The notes under the pieces were generated by a model. That model saw only the letters and a program-made list of their open reading frames with translations. It was not told the DNA's origin and did not search any database. Both the position numbers and the translations under genes were made by a program. From Ampullaceana balthica (Eukaryota > Mollusca > Gastropoda > Lymnaeidae), in contig CALYLW010000325.1 of assembly GCA_944989445.1 (NCBI GenBank), positions 783,252 through 847,251 of the forward strand: a stretch of DNA of 64,000 nucleotides. The letters are read 5' to 3'. Below, in pieces: positions 33,055 to 44,345 of this stretch; positions within the stretch are counted from its first letter, which is position 1; every line of letters starts with the position of its first letter.

Positions 33055-33795
33055 ATATACTGCCATTCGTCAGATCAGCTCAATCCGTCATTACTTAACA
33101 GTTAGTACCACAAAAACTCTAGTCTGTGCTCTTGTACTGGCTCGTATGGATTACTGCAATTCTCTTCTGTCAGGTGCGCCAAAACAATGCATTGAAAGAA
33201 TACAGAAAGTTCAAAATTCAGCTGCCAGACTGGTGCTCAAGGCAAAAAAACATGACCATGTTACTCCACTTCTTCGCTCACTTCATTGGCTGCCTATACA
33301 AGCCCGTATTGATTACAAACTGGCCGTTCTCTGTCACAATTTCTTTTCGGACTCATGCCCATCGTATCTTACTGAACTTTTGTCGGTCTATTCACCCACT
33401 CCCCAGCTACGATCTTCTGCAGACACACGCGTTCTCTCTGTTCCTACGACACGCACCAAAACGTTTGGTGAAAGGTCGTTCTCTTTTTGTGCAGCCAAAC
33501 AATGGAATTCTCTACCATTACACATACGTAGTATTCAAACAACCAAGTCCTTCAAGACTGCACTTAAGACACATCTTTTCAAAAAAAAATTTTTAATTGA
33601 TGAAACAACATTTCTTGTAAATGATTAACGTAGCTTATGTATAATGTACTGTAATTTTTTGTGTTTGTTGTGATATGAAAGTTAATTTAATACTTATAAG
33701 TATGTTATTTCTTTCATGTAAAGCGCTGTGAGCCCAGTTCCTTACTGGGATACAGCGCTATATAAATAATCAATTTATTATTATTATTATTATCT
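33055..33795 (+). mobile_element. 5'-truncated L2/CR1-like LINE
   Basis: Contains the C-terminal part of the reverse transcriptase ORF followed by a 3' tail. The tail has TAAAGCGCTGTGAGCCCAGT, a short hairpin CCCAGT...ACTGGG and AGCGCTATATAAAT, ending in an ATT microsatellite; this arrangement is typical of the L2/CR1 group. The empty site is in the inverted hAT copy near 31370-31395. The intact reading frame and empty-site contrast make it one of the younger insertions here. Confidence 0.88.
33064..33628 (+). pseudogene. Reverse transcriptase C-terminal fragment (LINE ORF2)
   Basis: An uninterrupted frame of about 188 codons from IRQISSIRHYL through MDYCNSLLSGAPKQ (from 33146), AARLVLKAKKHDHVTPLL, HWLPIQARIDYKL and WNSLPLHIRS to the stop at 33626-33628. 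This order is the thumb and C-terminal region of L2/CR1-like ORF2 proteins. Endonuclease and palm domains (with the FADD-type catalytic motif) are missing because of 5' truncation, so the fragment cannot retrotranspose. Translation from the ATG at 33146 would give 160 residues, but there is no reason to expect that it is used. Confidence 0.85.
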
Positions 33796-33959
33796 ACATG
33801 TATTCATCACTTATGCCATATTCCTTATAATTGGCAATCTTATCAGTATTCTTGTAATCATTCTTCTTTTATCTATTACAGACGCTTCTTTTATACAGAA
33901 GATTATTGCGTCTAACATTTATCCATTGTTTATTTTTTCGTCTTGTATCTTTCATTATT

Positions 33960-34355
33960 TATTTTTTTTTCGATTAATTTCGATTAATTATATTTTTATA
34001 ACCTATATATATAGAACCCGTTCAAGTTGCGTTGCAATATTTTCGCGAAATCGATTAAGTCGCGGTATTTCCATGGCTCCCAAATTTTGTGACGTAAGAC
34101 AGCAAATTCATTCTGCTATGCAAGAAATAAGGAAGAAAACCTTTTTTTTTGCGTATGCACATCTAAAGAAATAATAATAATACATAGGAAAAGTGTACGA
34201 AACAAAAATTATAAATTATTAAAAAATTGTGCGAAAAATATTACAAATATTTTCATAAATTTTAATCGAATTTTAATCGATCAAATTAATTTTAATCAAT
34301 TAAAATCTTTAACGATTAATCGATTAATTAATAGTTATTTTCCGCAGCCCTAAAT
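33960..34355 (-). mobile_element. hAT deletion derivative related to 18783-19546, partial
   Basis: On the minus strand from 34355 it begins TAGGGCTGCGGAAAATAACT and continues with ATTAATCGATTAATCG words, as at 18783. The other end is reduced to CGATTAATTTCGATTAATT near 33968. It has no BED finger. Confidence 0.65.
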
Positions 34356-34472
34356 TATACTTCTTTTTTTAAAAACCTGGTTGAAGGTTATTTTTTTAAA
34401 TAAAAAAATGGAAACCAGACAAGGTCGAAAAAACGTAGATCTAGAATGAAAACCCTAGCGATGGCAGCACTG

Positions 34473-36229
34473 GTTTACATCCAAATTGAATGCTTTTAGC
34501 AACTTCTTCGGAGCACTGCGCATGTCACCAATGTTCTACACAAAGACTTTATTGATCCTTACTTTTACAAACTGTTCAATGCCCAAGGAGTGTTAGATTA
34601 TTTCCCTTCGTAGCAGCTTGGATATCTCGACAAGTTCTTCCAAAACTGCACTAAAGACAAACATCACTGCCACTTCAATAATTTATATCATCCATATTGA
34701 CTGGATCATTATGGATTATAGAAGATCATGTACTCCTCGACGAATTCAGGATTCGCACTTTTTTGTTTATCGCCAATGTTCGTATATGTTTTAAAATAGA
34801 TTTTTCGGTTGTTAGTTCCAATCTCATACTTTAAAAAATTATGACTTTTGACAGATGCAAATTTCATATTATCGGATCATTTTGTAGCATAAAAAAAACA
34901 TCAAAGGGAAATAAATTTATAAAAATAATACTTTTTTTAAAGGTATAATTTATAATCTATATATATAATTCTCTTCGGGGTCGGACCCTGCGAGGCAACA
35001 AGAAGCTGCATGTGCAACAGATACTAATTTTTCATAATCGTTATCTCTTACAAGAAATGAAAATAAAAATCTGCTTTCATTAAAAAACCATTATATTTAA
35101 AGGTTTAATTTTTTTTTCTCACCCAAGTAATATAATTTGATTGTTCTAATCTACAACCAATCACATGATGGCAAGTAATGGCGTCTAACTTTTATTTTTA
35201 TTGTTTTGCCACGATTCAAGCTTTCGCGCAAAAAGTAGACTTACATTATATAGTCCCGTTCTTTGGGTTGCCTTCTCAAAGAGAAAGCATTCGTAGCACT
35301 TAAAACTGAAAAGGTAGAGTTCGAAAAGGGCAGCAACTCAATGCCAGCCAAAGGGTTTCTTTAAGGTTTATTTCAAGCCATCCTTCACAGGGCATGTCCA
35401 CAGCAACCAGATCACACTTCCAAGGTCAATACTTGAGATCGGGGAATTCAAATATTTGAAAACTTGATTCGACCAAATTTCATATTTACAAAATCTAACA
35501 ATATTGTAAACGATAACATAACGTTTAATACCCCTCATACTTATATAATGTGGGTATGTGGAAAGTATGACAAGCTTAACAGCGAACTAGACACTTTCTA
35601 TACCTGCGATAGGAGGGTAAATGCCTGCCCCTTCTGGGCTTTTGAACAACAATCTAATTAATCTTGATGCATGAAAAAATTTCTTCGAATATATGTTCCA
35701 GCAATAAAAGCTTTAGTGAACATTTGAAAAAAACAGATAAATCCTAATACTAGTTGAAATTTAAGAATTTTTTTCCAACAATTTATTTCAAGTATTCATT
35801 TAATTATCTCGCAAAGATGTAGCATTCGCATACTAAGCACTCACTCGAAAATATACTTTGCCGTTATATCCCCGTTATAAGTAGAAAAATGCACTTGGAA
35901 CTGCATGTGATGCATGAAGCAAGTCATTATTGTTTAAAACATGCCAATGTTTGTTGAGTTGGAGATTTATTTACACCAGGAGATTAATTAAATAGTATAC
36001 GTGATTCATTTGTAACGATCGCTCTATAAACTGCCCCAAAGGAAAAGATGGATGGAACAGAAACGATCGGTACTTGCGGAAGATTTATGCTAATAATTGG
36101 AACAGTTATTTTTTAATTGAGAGGCAACTTACTGACTTTTCAAAGGGTACTTTTTATTGGTGGGGGGGGTGGGGGGTAGTCTATAATATCGCCCAACACG
36201 CTGTTGCATTAAATAACATAGCTTATTTC
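34473..36229 (-). repeat. Module family, reverse copies (F, D, C, then F)
   Basis: CACCAATGTTCTACACAAAG (also at 29195), then block F to 34790, block D (CCAATCTCATACTTTAAAAA), and block C from 34870 to about 35600 (CTTCTCAAAGAGAAAGC; CCTCATACTTATATAATG). From about 35950 a further F piece (TAACGATCGCTCTATAAACTGCC) appears. Block E is missing between F and D. Around 35340-35450 and 35660-35940 I recognise nothing. Confidence 0.6.
34956..35035 (+). mobile_element. Helitron 5' end fragment
   Basis: TCTATATATATAATTCTCTTC preceded by A, followed by GACCCTGCGAGGCAACAAG and GCTGCATGTGCAACAG, matches the first 80 or so bases of the Helitron at 21869. No 3' end with hairpin and CTAG was found downstream. 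Confidence 0.65.
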
Positions 36230-38425
36230 ATGTGAAAAGAAATTGAGCCTTGTGCATTAGAGTTACGTAACAGTAATATTCCTGTGTTATTCTGGTATAG
36301 CTTTTAGAGAAAATCATAGGTTTAAAAAATACACAAAATTGAGGGATGTCATTAAAATTAATCTTGCTTCCTATTTCTCCACATCCATATCGTTATTTGT
36401 ATGAAGAAGAGGCTTGATTTATCGCTATCGAAATTTCGTGATGAGTTTATACTCATCTATACATTTTTAAGGGAAATATCAGACCAAAAAATAAAATATA
36501 GTTATTTTTAATGTGCTTACCCCCGTAGCAAAACACGGGTATTGTGCTCGTTAAAGATATACTAGATGTCCTCCTCGCTGTATTAATGAAACACGCATTT
36601 GTGTTTGATTCCAGTGCTCGCATAGCCAAGAAATCCCAACAATCACCTGACTTATTGGACTTGTTAGGACGCCACGCAATCACATCCCATTACATCACAA
36701 TTCATTATAGCGTTCGGTGAACTTTGATTTTCAGTACGAAAGACATTTTAAGCAACTAATTCTAAGTTTTACGTTTTTTTTCCTTCTTTTTTTTCTTATA
36801 TTAAAGAAATGTGCTTGCAATCATTGTCTATGCATAAATACTCACCACGGTTAAATAAATAATGCACAAATATAGATGTTTGAATACACAGATGAAAAAG
36901 TCCAATAAAATGTTATCATAAATTTGCTTTATTCTATAATGTTTCAATAATTCCTTTGTGAATAAGGCTCTTACCAATCAGAAAGCTTTATTCACGACAG
37001 CCATGATGAACAAATGAGTCAGAGGCAACAGTTATGTCCGATACTTTGGGTCGACTACAAAAGTAAATATTCAAAGGATATTTTGCATTTGATTTTTTTT
37101 CAGCAAAAAAAATCTGCAGTTTTTAATTCCTAGAAAAATATTAAATTTCTAATAGTAAAGTGACACTACTTCTAATTCGGATGACTCGTCAAAAAATTTA
37201 AATGACAAATGTATCAAATGAGGATGTCATCTATTTCCTTTGTTGATAACACCTCTATGAAACATGCTGTTGTATTGTCAGTTACTTAATGATCTACAAG
37301 GTAAAAAAAATCCAGTGTAAGTCTTTCAAATCCGATTGAGTTTAAGACACACACACATACATTCGCGCTCAGACATAAACACGAATTCATGGGGATGCCG
37401 CTACATTCATATTTGGTGATGCCGCCACTGTCATATGTGGTGAGGCCGCCACTGTCATATATGGTGAGGCCGCCACTGTCATATGTGGTGATGCCGCCAC
37501 TGTCATATGGGGTGATGCCGCCTCTGTCATATGTGGTGACGCCGCCACTGTCATATGTGGTGATGCCGCCACTGTCATATGTGGTGATGCCGCCACTGTC
37601 ATATGTGGTGATGCCGCCACTGTCATATGTGGTGATGCCGCCACTGTAATATGTGGTGCTGCCGCCACTGTCATATATGGTGATGCCACCACTGTCATAT
37701 GTTGTAATGCCGCCACAGTCATATGTGGTGATGCACAAATTGTCTCAAAGTTGTGCTGAATCCCTCAGAAGATTGGTCTGCCATCTTGTACACTTTTCCC
37801 AACCAAAAAGTTTAGCGACCCCTACCAACTTTGTCATTTAATAGCAGGTCAAACGGGGGTCTTAACAATTAAACCCCAACGGGTCGGACCGAACATCATC
37901 TTAAAACTTTACTCAACAGCTCAAAAAATGCTGATGTTGAAACTGCAGCTGGCGTCGTTATAAAACCAGAGTGTTGAGAGGAGTTTGTGAGGGGGGAATG
38001 TTTGTTAGTAAAACTCAGATACTGATTTTATAGTTTCTTCTTCTTACAAACTTTAGTGAGAGGCGCTGGTTTCCATCCGTTACTGTCTAGTCTCAATTTT
38101 GAAATATTCTAGAATTATGTGAAGTAATCAAATTGGTTTTTCACGATTTATTATAATATTAGAAAATATGTAGACTGTTTTCTATGTAGAAATGATGACG
38201 TTATTAAAATCATTGAATTGGAAAATCTATTTTTTTATTTATTGAAAACAACAAAATCCGCCTCCATGTTGACATTGTAAGGAAATATCTATATCTAAAA
38301 AGAGAGTTACATTATACATAGAATATGAATGCGATCAAGCTCTAATTGATTTTTTTATCACACAATTCCTTTGCATATCTTGTATTTTGTCTACATGAGG
38401 CTATTAACTATTGTTCGTGTCATGG
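36230..38425 (-). repeat. Module family, reverse copy of F, E and X
   Basis: 36410-36900 is the inverse of F and E; 36920-38425 is the inverse of block X (16967-17040, 18425-18782, 19547-20330). It lacks the Helitron found at 21869, the hAT found at 18783, and blocks C-D, so it is the clearest reference for empty sites. It carries the expanded minisatellite at 37390-37736. Confidence 0.7.
37390..37736 (+). repeat. 24-bp minisatellite, about 14 units
   Basis: Units contain GATGCCGCCACTGTCATATG and GTG. Occasional changes are GAGG for GATG and CTCTG for CACTG. Because 24 is a multiple of 3, frames on both strands stay open (150 codons at most); I treat these as artefacts. The corresponding place in the forward copy (about 19797-19830) has a single related unit. 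Confidence 0.9.
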
Positions 38426-38987
38426 TTTGAGAAATCCACTATTTTTCTGGCACCGGAAATTTCTTTAAAACTTTGCAATCTTTCCTCCCATTTTGCATCA
38501 TGCTCAAGAATATTTATTTATTGAAATTAAAACTTTTTCTTAGCTGTCTCTTTCTCTGTCTCTCTCTTTCTTTCTCTCTCTCTCTCTCTCTCTTATTTTT
38601 ATGCATTCTTTTTTTTATTAGCTTACGTCGGTTGTTCATATGTTTGCATTTGAATCTAGCTTCTCAAGATTGATAACTTTATAAACGGGCCAGGAAGAAG
38701 TCTAAAGGGGGAAAAAAGAACAACGAAGCGAGAGTAGAGAAATCATAGAAGAGTATGTCAATCAAACTTACAATAGGAAGGTCAGGATCGAGTTCATTAA
38801 AGTCTAAATGAATTCAGTATCAAATGTCTTTTGTAAAATAAATAATATCAAAACTTGCAGAGGCATTTAATATGGGCTGTACATGTTAGGAGCTGAAAAA
38901 ATAAAGATTATTATTAATTTATTTATTATTGATTTTATTTTTTTTTAAATTTTTTTTTCAATTCTCTGAGTGGAAAAAATAAATCGT
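38426..38987. other. AT-rich with a CT-rich run, unassigned
   Basis: TCTCTTTCTC-type low complexity at 38545-38595. The remainder has no recognised gene or repeat. Confidence 0.4.
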
Positions 38988-39424
38988 AAATTTTGTATAA
39001 ATTTTGTATAAATTTTGTATAAATTTTGTATAAATTTTGTATAAATTTTGTATAAATTTTGTATAAATTTTGTATAAATTTTGTATAAATTTTGTATAAA
39101 TTTTGTATAAATTTTGTATACATTTTGTATAAATTTTGTATAAATTTTGTATAAATTTTGTATAAATTTTGTATAAATTTTGTATAAATTTTGTATAAAT
39201 TTTGTATAAATTTTGTATAAATTTTGTATAAATTTTGTATAAATTTTGTATAAATTTTGTATAAATTTTGTATAAATTTTGTATAAATTTTGTATAAATT
39301 TTGTATAAATTTTGTATAAATTTTGTATAAATTTTGTATAAATTTTGTATAAATTTTGTATAAATTTTGGATAAATTTTGTATAAATTTTGTATAAATTT
39401 TGTATAAATTTTGTATAAATTTTG
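38988..39424 (+). repeat. 11-bp minisatellite, about 40 units
   Basis: Near-perfect ATTTTGTATAA repeats with only a couple of substitutions (ACATTTTG near 39120, TTGGATAA near 39367). The high uniformity suggests recent expansion. Frames encoding YTKFIQNLYKI are artefacts: 33 bp make an 11-codon period. Confidence 0.93.
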
Positions 39425-39589
39425 TTAACTGCAACAATATATAATAAATTTGAATTACTTTTTTTCCTTTGATTTATTTATGTTGACCATTTGTTATTGA
39501 AAATTCATACAAAAATATAACTGTATTTTTGTTCTCACCAACCACGACCAGTCTGCTATCAGATCTGTAACATATAAATTAGATGTTAT

Positions 39590-40165
39590 GTTGTATTGGA
39601 TTCAAGAGCTGAGATGTGTTAGCGTCTATTACATCCTCTTTGGTGTAGGGTTGACTTTTGTCAGGGTATCATGTCGCAGCACACGACCGAACCATGCCAT
39701 CTTACGCCTCTTAATTGTTGTTGAAATGGTTTTTGACCACCCGCCAGATAGTTTATTATGTCCCAGACATATTTTTTCTTCTGGTGTTCTCGATACAAAT
39801 TCTGGTGAAATTTTCTCATGCAGTTGTCTCCAAATGCCTGCAGCTTGCTTTCAGTGGTTGCCAGTAGTGTCCAGGTCTCATTAAGGACAATAGTTTTAAC
39901 AAGAGCTCTGTAAAGCCTTAAACTTTGTTGGCCGGCTAATGTTTTTGCTGTTCCATATTTTGATTAACTTCGTCATTGCTGCCATTGCCGAACCAAATTC
40001 TAGCTCGAATTTCAGCTTCACGTGTACCACCATCTCTAGATATAATGGCTCCAAGGTATTTAAAGTTATGTACCTCCTCCAGCGTTTGTTGGTTCATTAT
40101 GAAGTTTGCCATACTGGCAGCTAAAATGTTAACAAATATCTTGCTTTTCTATGAGCTGATTTCCA
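39590..40165 (-). pseudogene. Non-LTR retrotransposon ORF2 remnant
   Basis: On the minus strand: LEEVHNFKYLGAIISRDGG near 40030-40090, AEIRARI, AMTKL, IWNSKNI, ALVKTIV and TWTLLATTESKLQAF near 39820-39910. REHQKKKYVWDII and RRKMAWFGRVLRHD near 39670-39710 come last. The order FKYLG...DGG, ARI, TWTL, RR..W.GHVLR is the C-terminal part of an RTE- or R1-like reverse transcriptase. Several frameshifts are needed. No poly-A or other tail is evident. It belongs to a different LINE family from those at 33055 and 42725. Confidence 0.75.
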
Positions 40166-40324
40166 TTCCATCTACACCTAATTACATATTATACATATAC
40201 ATAATACAATTTCTTCCTTGATAGTTCCGGTAAGTTCTTTTTTTTCTCATTTTTGGTAATCTATGAAAGGAAACGTCCCACAACAATCGCATTTACTATT
40301 GATGTTAAATGAAGGCATATAAAT

Positions 40325-40325
<1 letters not shown>

Positions 40326-40394
<69 letters not shown>

Positions 40395-40475
40395 TGAGTG
40401 TGTGTGTGTGAGGTTGTGTGTGTGCGTGTGTGTGTGTGCGCGTGCGCGCGTGTGTGTGTGTGTGTGTATGTTTAT
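40326..40475 (+). repeat. GT microsatellite
   Basis: A pure GT run from 40326 to about 40392, then GT broken by GATGA, GAGGTT and GCGCGTGCGCGC. A shorter run is at the same place in the module near 11895-11923. The GCGCGTGCGCGC part could adopt Z-form DNA, which is an inference from base pattern. Confidence 0.9.
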
Positions 40476-40868
40476 TTTGTTTTTGTTTTTCCCAAACAAA
40501 TACGAATGGTTAAGAGCATAAATTCATATAGTCTTGTAAGAGGTGCAACATTAGCAGACATAAAAGTAACTATTACACACACGTGCCCACCTACCACACA
40601 CACACACATACACACACTCGAAAACACACATAATTATACACACATTTACACGAAGACACTCACACTCCCATGATCATACATACACATACGTACACACTCG
40701 CGCACACACACACTTATCTATACTAACACACACATATAAAGCGGGATATCAACATAAAAATTAGTTTATCCCACCAAATTAACCACCGCGCATTATATCT
40801 ATTATAAAGGCGCGTCTGTCAGTCATGTGATCGCTATGCGAATTAACTCTTAATTATTTTTTTTTAAA

Positions 40869-41340
40869 CGTAAAAAAAAATTGTTTGACTATAAATCCTT
40901 TATGTACGAGACTTAACTAAAAGAATATTCATTATAATACGCAGCGCAAGACCATCCAAAAATACAAAATTGTAGTTATGTGTCGTAAACATGTATAATA
41001 TAATGCGCACCGATCAGGAATATGTTTATAAAAAGTGTTCTCAATAAAATACGCACCTTATTGAGCGACAGAAAGGTTGTTCTATATAATACGCACCGCA
41101 ACACTCTATCTCAAAAAATAATATGATACAAAGAGATAAATAAAAAAATCTAAAAATTCAATAATTTAATTACAGTAAATGCGATCGATCTGAAATTTTG
41201 ATACATCGTTTTTATCATCGGTACGAAACTGCCTGCAAAATTTCAGCTCGCTAGCTTACGAGAAAGTGGGTTAAAAAACGATCCAAAGTTTTTTTCGATA
41301 AACAAGCAAGGGCTCAGACACCACGAGTTAATATAAAGGA
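40869..41340 (+). mobile_element. TACGCACC-type MITE
   Basis: 472 bp between TTTAAA at 40863-40868 and TTTAAA at 41341-41346. The same block-B/C site at 10315-10345 has no element. Carries AAATCCTTTATGTACGAG near the start, four TAATACGCACC-like words, and AGTTAATATAAAGGA at the end. Ends are about 11 bp inverted. Confidence 0.85.
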
Positions 41341-42141
41341 TTTAAAATTGAACATTTAGACGTCAAATAGTAACACTTTCGTGTCGAGATTAACACTGAC
41401 GTGTTTAAAGAAATTTATCTTCGAAGGAATCTTTTCATGCATCAATATTAAGTAGACTGTTTTTTTCAAAAGCTGGTATAGTAAAGTTTTAAGGCAGTCA
41501 AATTGAAAGCTCAGATTTCCACATACCAACATTATATGAGTATGAGGGGTATTAAACAACGTTATGTTATCGTTTACAATATTGTCAGATTTTGTAAAGA
41601 TAAATTGGTTCAAATAAAGTTTTCAAATAATCGAACGCCCAGGACTGTAGTATTGACCTTGTAAATGGGATCTGTTTGCTATGGCCATGCCCTGGAATGG
41701 ACAGTATGACATAAACAACGATCGGCACCTTTTGATGCCGTTAGGTTGATGCCTTTGGGGACCTTTCATATCAGTTTTAATATTACGAATGACCTACGTA
41801 AATGTAGGCCAAACCAAACGTCTAGATGGCGAGTGTGGCTGATGTATCGCGAAGGACAGGATGTAGTGGAAACACAATTAAAACATAGCTGGACGTTACA
41901 ATCCTCAATTAGCTTTTAAATGTTGCATTTAACATATTCAAAATATATTCTTCAATTGTAGAAAATATTATTTAAAGTCAAATATTATGATGTTATAAAT
42001 AATTTCTTAGTATTTTCTAATTTGTGTAAAAAATATAAATTCCATACTAATTTTAATACATACTGTAACAAAAATAAAAAATTTTCTAAAAGTTATTTCC
42101 CTTCAATTTTCTTAAAAATAAATTGAAAAATAATTTAAAAA

Positions 42142-42628
42142 ACGTAAATAATAAAGTTTTTGACTCTAAATCCTTTATGTACGAGACGTAACTAAAAGAA
42201 TGTTCATTATAATACGCAGCGCAAGACCATCTAAAAATACAAAATTGTAGTTGTGTCGTAAAACATGTTTAATATAATGCGCACCGATCAGGAATATGTT
42301 TATATACAGTGTTGTCAATAAAATACGGACCTTATTGCGCGACAGGAATGGTTGTTCAATATAATACACACCACGACACTCTATCTCAAAAATTTAACAT
42401 TATACATAGAGATAAATAAAATAAACAAAAATTTAGATAATTTAAATAAAGTACATGAGATCAATCAAATATTTTGATACATTGTTTTTATCATCGGCAC
42501 GAGTCTGCCTGCAAAATTTCAGCTCGCTAGCTTAAGAGAAAGTGGGTTAAAATTCGATCCAAAGTTTTTTCGATACACAAGCAAACAAACAAGCAATCAA
42601 CCAGACACCACGAGTTAATATAAAGGGT
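42142..42628 (+). mobile_element. TACGCACC-type MITE
   Basis: 487 bp flanked by TTTAAAAA at 42134-42141 and 42629-42636, an exact 8-base duplication. The inner sequence parallels the copies at 22084 and 40869, but its tail has CAAACAAACAAGCAATCAACC-like bases where the others have GGGCGGTC. Confidence 0.85.
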
Positions 42629-42939
42629 TTTAAAAAGCCCAAAACTTCACGAAAATCCTTTCACTGTACATTATATATGCAGCTAGCTGTCAAAAGTGAT
42701 TTTTAAATTTATGAGATTGGAACTAACATCCACAGCACCAATAACGGTTAACTCAGGAGTTCCACAATGAACTGAGTTAGGTCCCTTACTCTTTTTAATT
42801 TATATAAATGATTTACTCTACAATAACTCAACGGGAACAAAAGTTTGATTATTTGCTGATGATTGTATAATCTATAGAACAATTGAATAAAAAAAGATAG
42901 CAAAATTTTATAAAAAGACTTGAATGAATTGATAATAGA

Positions 42940-43400
42940 ATAATTTTAAAAATCTTTTTTTTTAAAAAGTACACGCTTTTATTTACATATAGAAAGTGCA
43001 CTAAAAAGAATAAAATAAAAAAAATTCTATGATAAAAGGAGAAATACGTGAACCTATCCACTGCACATAAAAGTGTGGGGCGCCCATCACAACTCATTTC
43101 TCTTTGCAACAATTATTTTGCATATAGATAAATATATCTAATTAATATGATAGTAGCATGTATATGATCAAATTTGTGAAACTTTTAATGTTTATTTAAT
43201 GTTCATACAAAATTGTATTTATGTTTCGCAGCCTTGTACATGATAGCGAGTTTTGATGAGGGCCCCACTCTTTTATGTGCAGTGGATAGGTTCACGGATG
43301 TCACCTTTTATCATAGAAATGTTTTTATTTTATTCTTTTTAGTGCACTTTCTATATGTAAATAAAAGCGTTTAGTTTTAAAAAAAAGATTTTTTTAAATA
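42940..43400. repeat. Inverted repeat with about 150-bp arms
   Basis: The left arm (about 42945-43105) and right arm (about 43245-43400) are inverse: CTATCCACTGCACATAAAAG faces CTTTTATGTGCAGTGGATAG. AGAAAGTGCACTAAAAAGAA faces TTCTTTTTAGTGCACTTTCT. The spacer of about 140 bp is AT-rich. It could be a foldback element within the interrupted LINE. No target duplication was identified. Confidence 0.85.
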
Positions 43401-43732
43401 TTTTATTTTCTACTTTTTAGTATCAACATTTTTTTAAAAATCGATTTTTCGACCTTATCAATTAAATTCAATTAGTTAAACTTCATTGTCAATAACTTAA
43501 ATGTGATTAAAAAGATAGATTATTAATTACAAATTTATGTATTTCCAAACAAAAAAAAACAAAAACAAAAAAACAGTTCCCCCAACGGAAAATTAAACCA
43601 AGTACCTCCAGGTCAGCTCCATCACTCTAACAATTCGGTCAATGATGGCTGACAGATTATGTTTTTTTTTGTTTTTTTAAACTTATAATAAAAACTCTTT
43701 ACATTTCACGTCTGACGCCCACACATCTTTTT

Positions 43733-43754
43733 AAATCCCTTATATTAACTTCGA

Positions 43755-43850
<96 letters not shown>

Positions 43851-44345
43851 GTCTGTCGTCCTCTCTTCGTACGTCGGGTGGAAAAACAAAAGTAAAAAAT
43901 GACCCACTTCCCGTGATCCGATCGAGCTGAAATTTGGCACACGGACCTGTGTTACCTAACAATGCATCGTATCAAAATTTCAGATCGATCGAACGTACGT
44001 ACCGTAATTAAATTAATGCATTTTTAGTTCATCTCTATACGAGGTATGTAATTCAATTTCACTGTTTGTTATTGTTTTTTTTTCACGTGATTGTTCAGTC
44101 ACGCGTTGACGCGACCCATTGAAGTACCGGCGTGCTTTTGTTTACATTTTACGTGTCACGCTGAGCTCGGTCCAGAGATCGGTGGCCAGACCTTTCCCCT
44201 CTGCCAACGTTATACAGCAGTAGTTAAGGCAGATACAGTCTGTAAATGTTTGTCGCGTTTGAAGATGATAAATACTTTAAATTATGACTCAAAGATAAGG
44301 GATTTATAGTCAAAAACTTTGTTTTTACGGGTTTGTTTTATTTAC
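43733..44345 (-). mobile_element. Diverged relative of the TACGCACC MITE, with CT tract
   Basis: Outer words match the family in reverse: AAATCCCTTATATTAACTTC at 43734 and AGGGATTTATAGTCAAAAAC near 44300. GATCGATC...ACGTACCGTAATTAAATTAA is also kept near 43985-44020. The middle is different: a CT microsatellite at 43758-43848 and an unrelated 44060-44270 stretch replace the four GCGCACC words. A subfamily with exchanged interior is the simplest reading. Confidence 0.6.

Larger units (their letters stand above)
32636..34472 (-). mobile_element. hAT-like element with CAGTGCTGCCAG ends, copy 2, reversed and truncated
   Basis: Read from 34472 leftward it begins CAGTGCTGCCATCGCTAGGG and follows copy 1 (30311-31857), including the LINE tail near 33880-33910 and the MITE at 32690-33016. 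It stops at GGATCTAC (32636), short of the far terminus. It contains two insertions absent from copy 1: an L2/CR1-like LINE (33055-33795) and a hAT deletion derivative (33960-34355). With copy 1 it forms a large inverted repeat. Confidence 0.75.
40190..42724 (+). repeat. Module family, blocks F-A-B-C-D (forward copy)
   Basis: Ends of F (GGTAATCTATGAAAGGAAACG), a GT tract, A (40500-40740), B (GGCGCGTCTGTCAGTCATG), C (AACATTTAGACGTCAAATAG; CGCCCAGGACTGTAGTATTG) and D (TTTATGAGATTGGAACTAAC). Two MITEs interrupt it, at 40869 and 42142. Confidence 0.7.

Noticed and set aside
38935..39437. 159-codon minus frame of YTKFIQNLYKI repeats
   Set aside because: An 11-bp repeat gives a 33-bp, 11-codon period in all frames. 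No start context or domain is visible.
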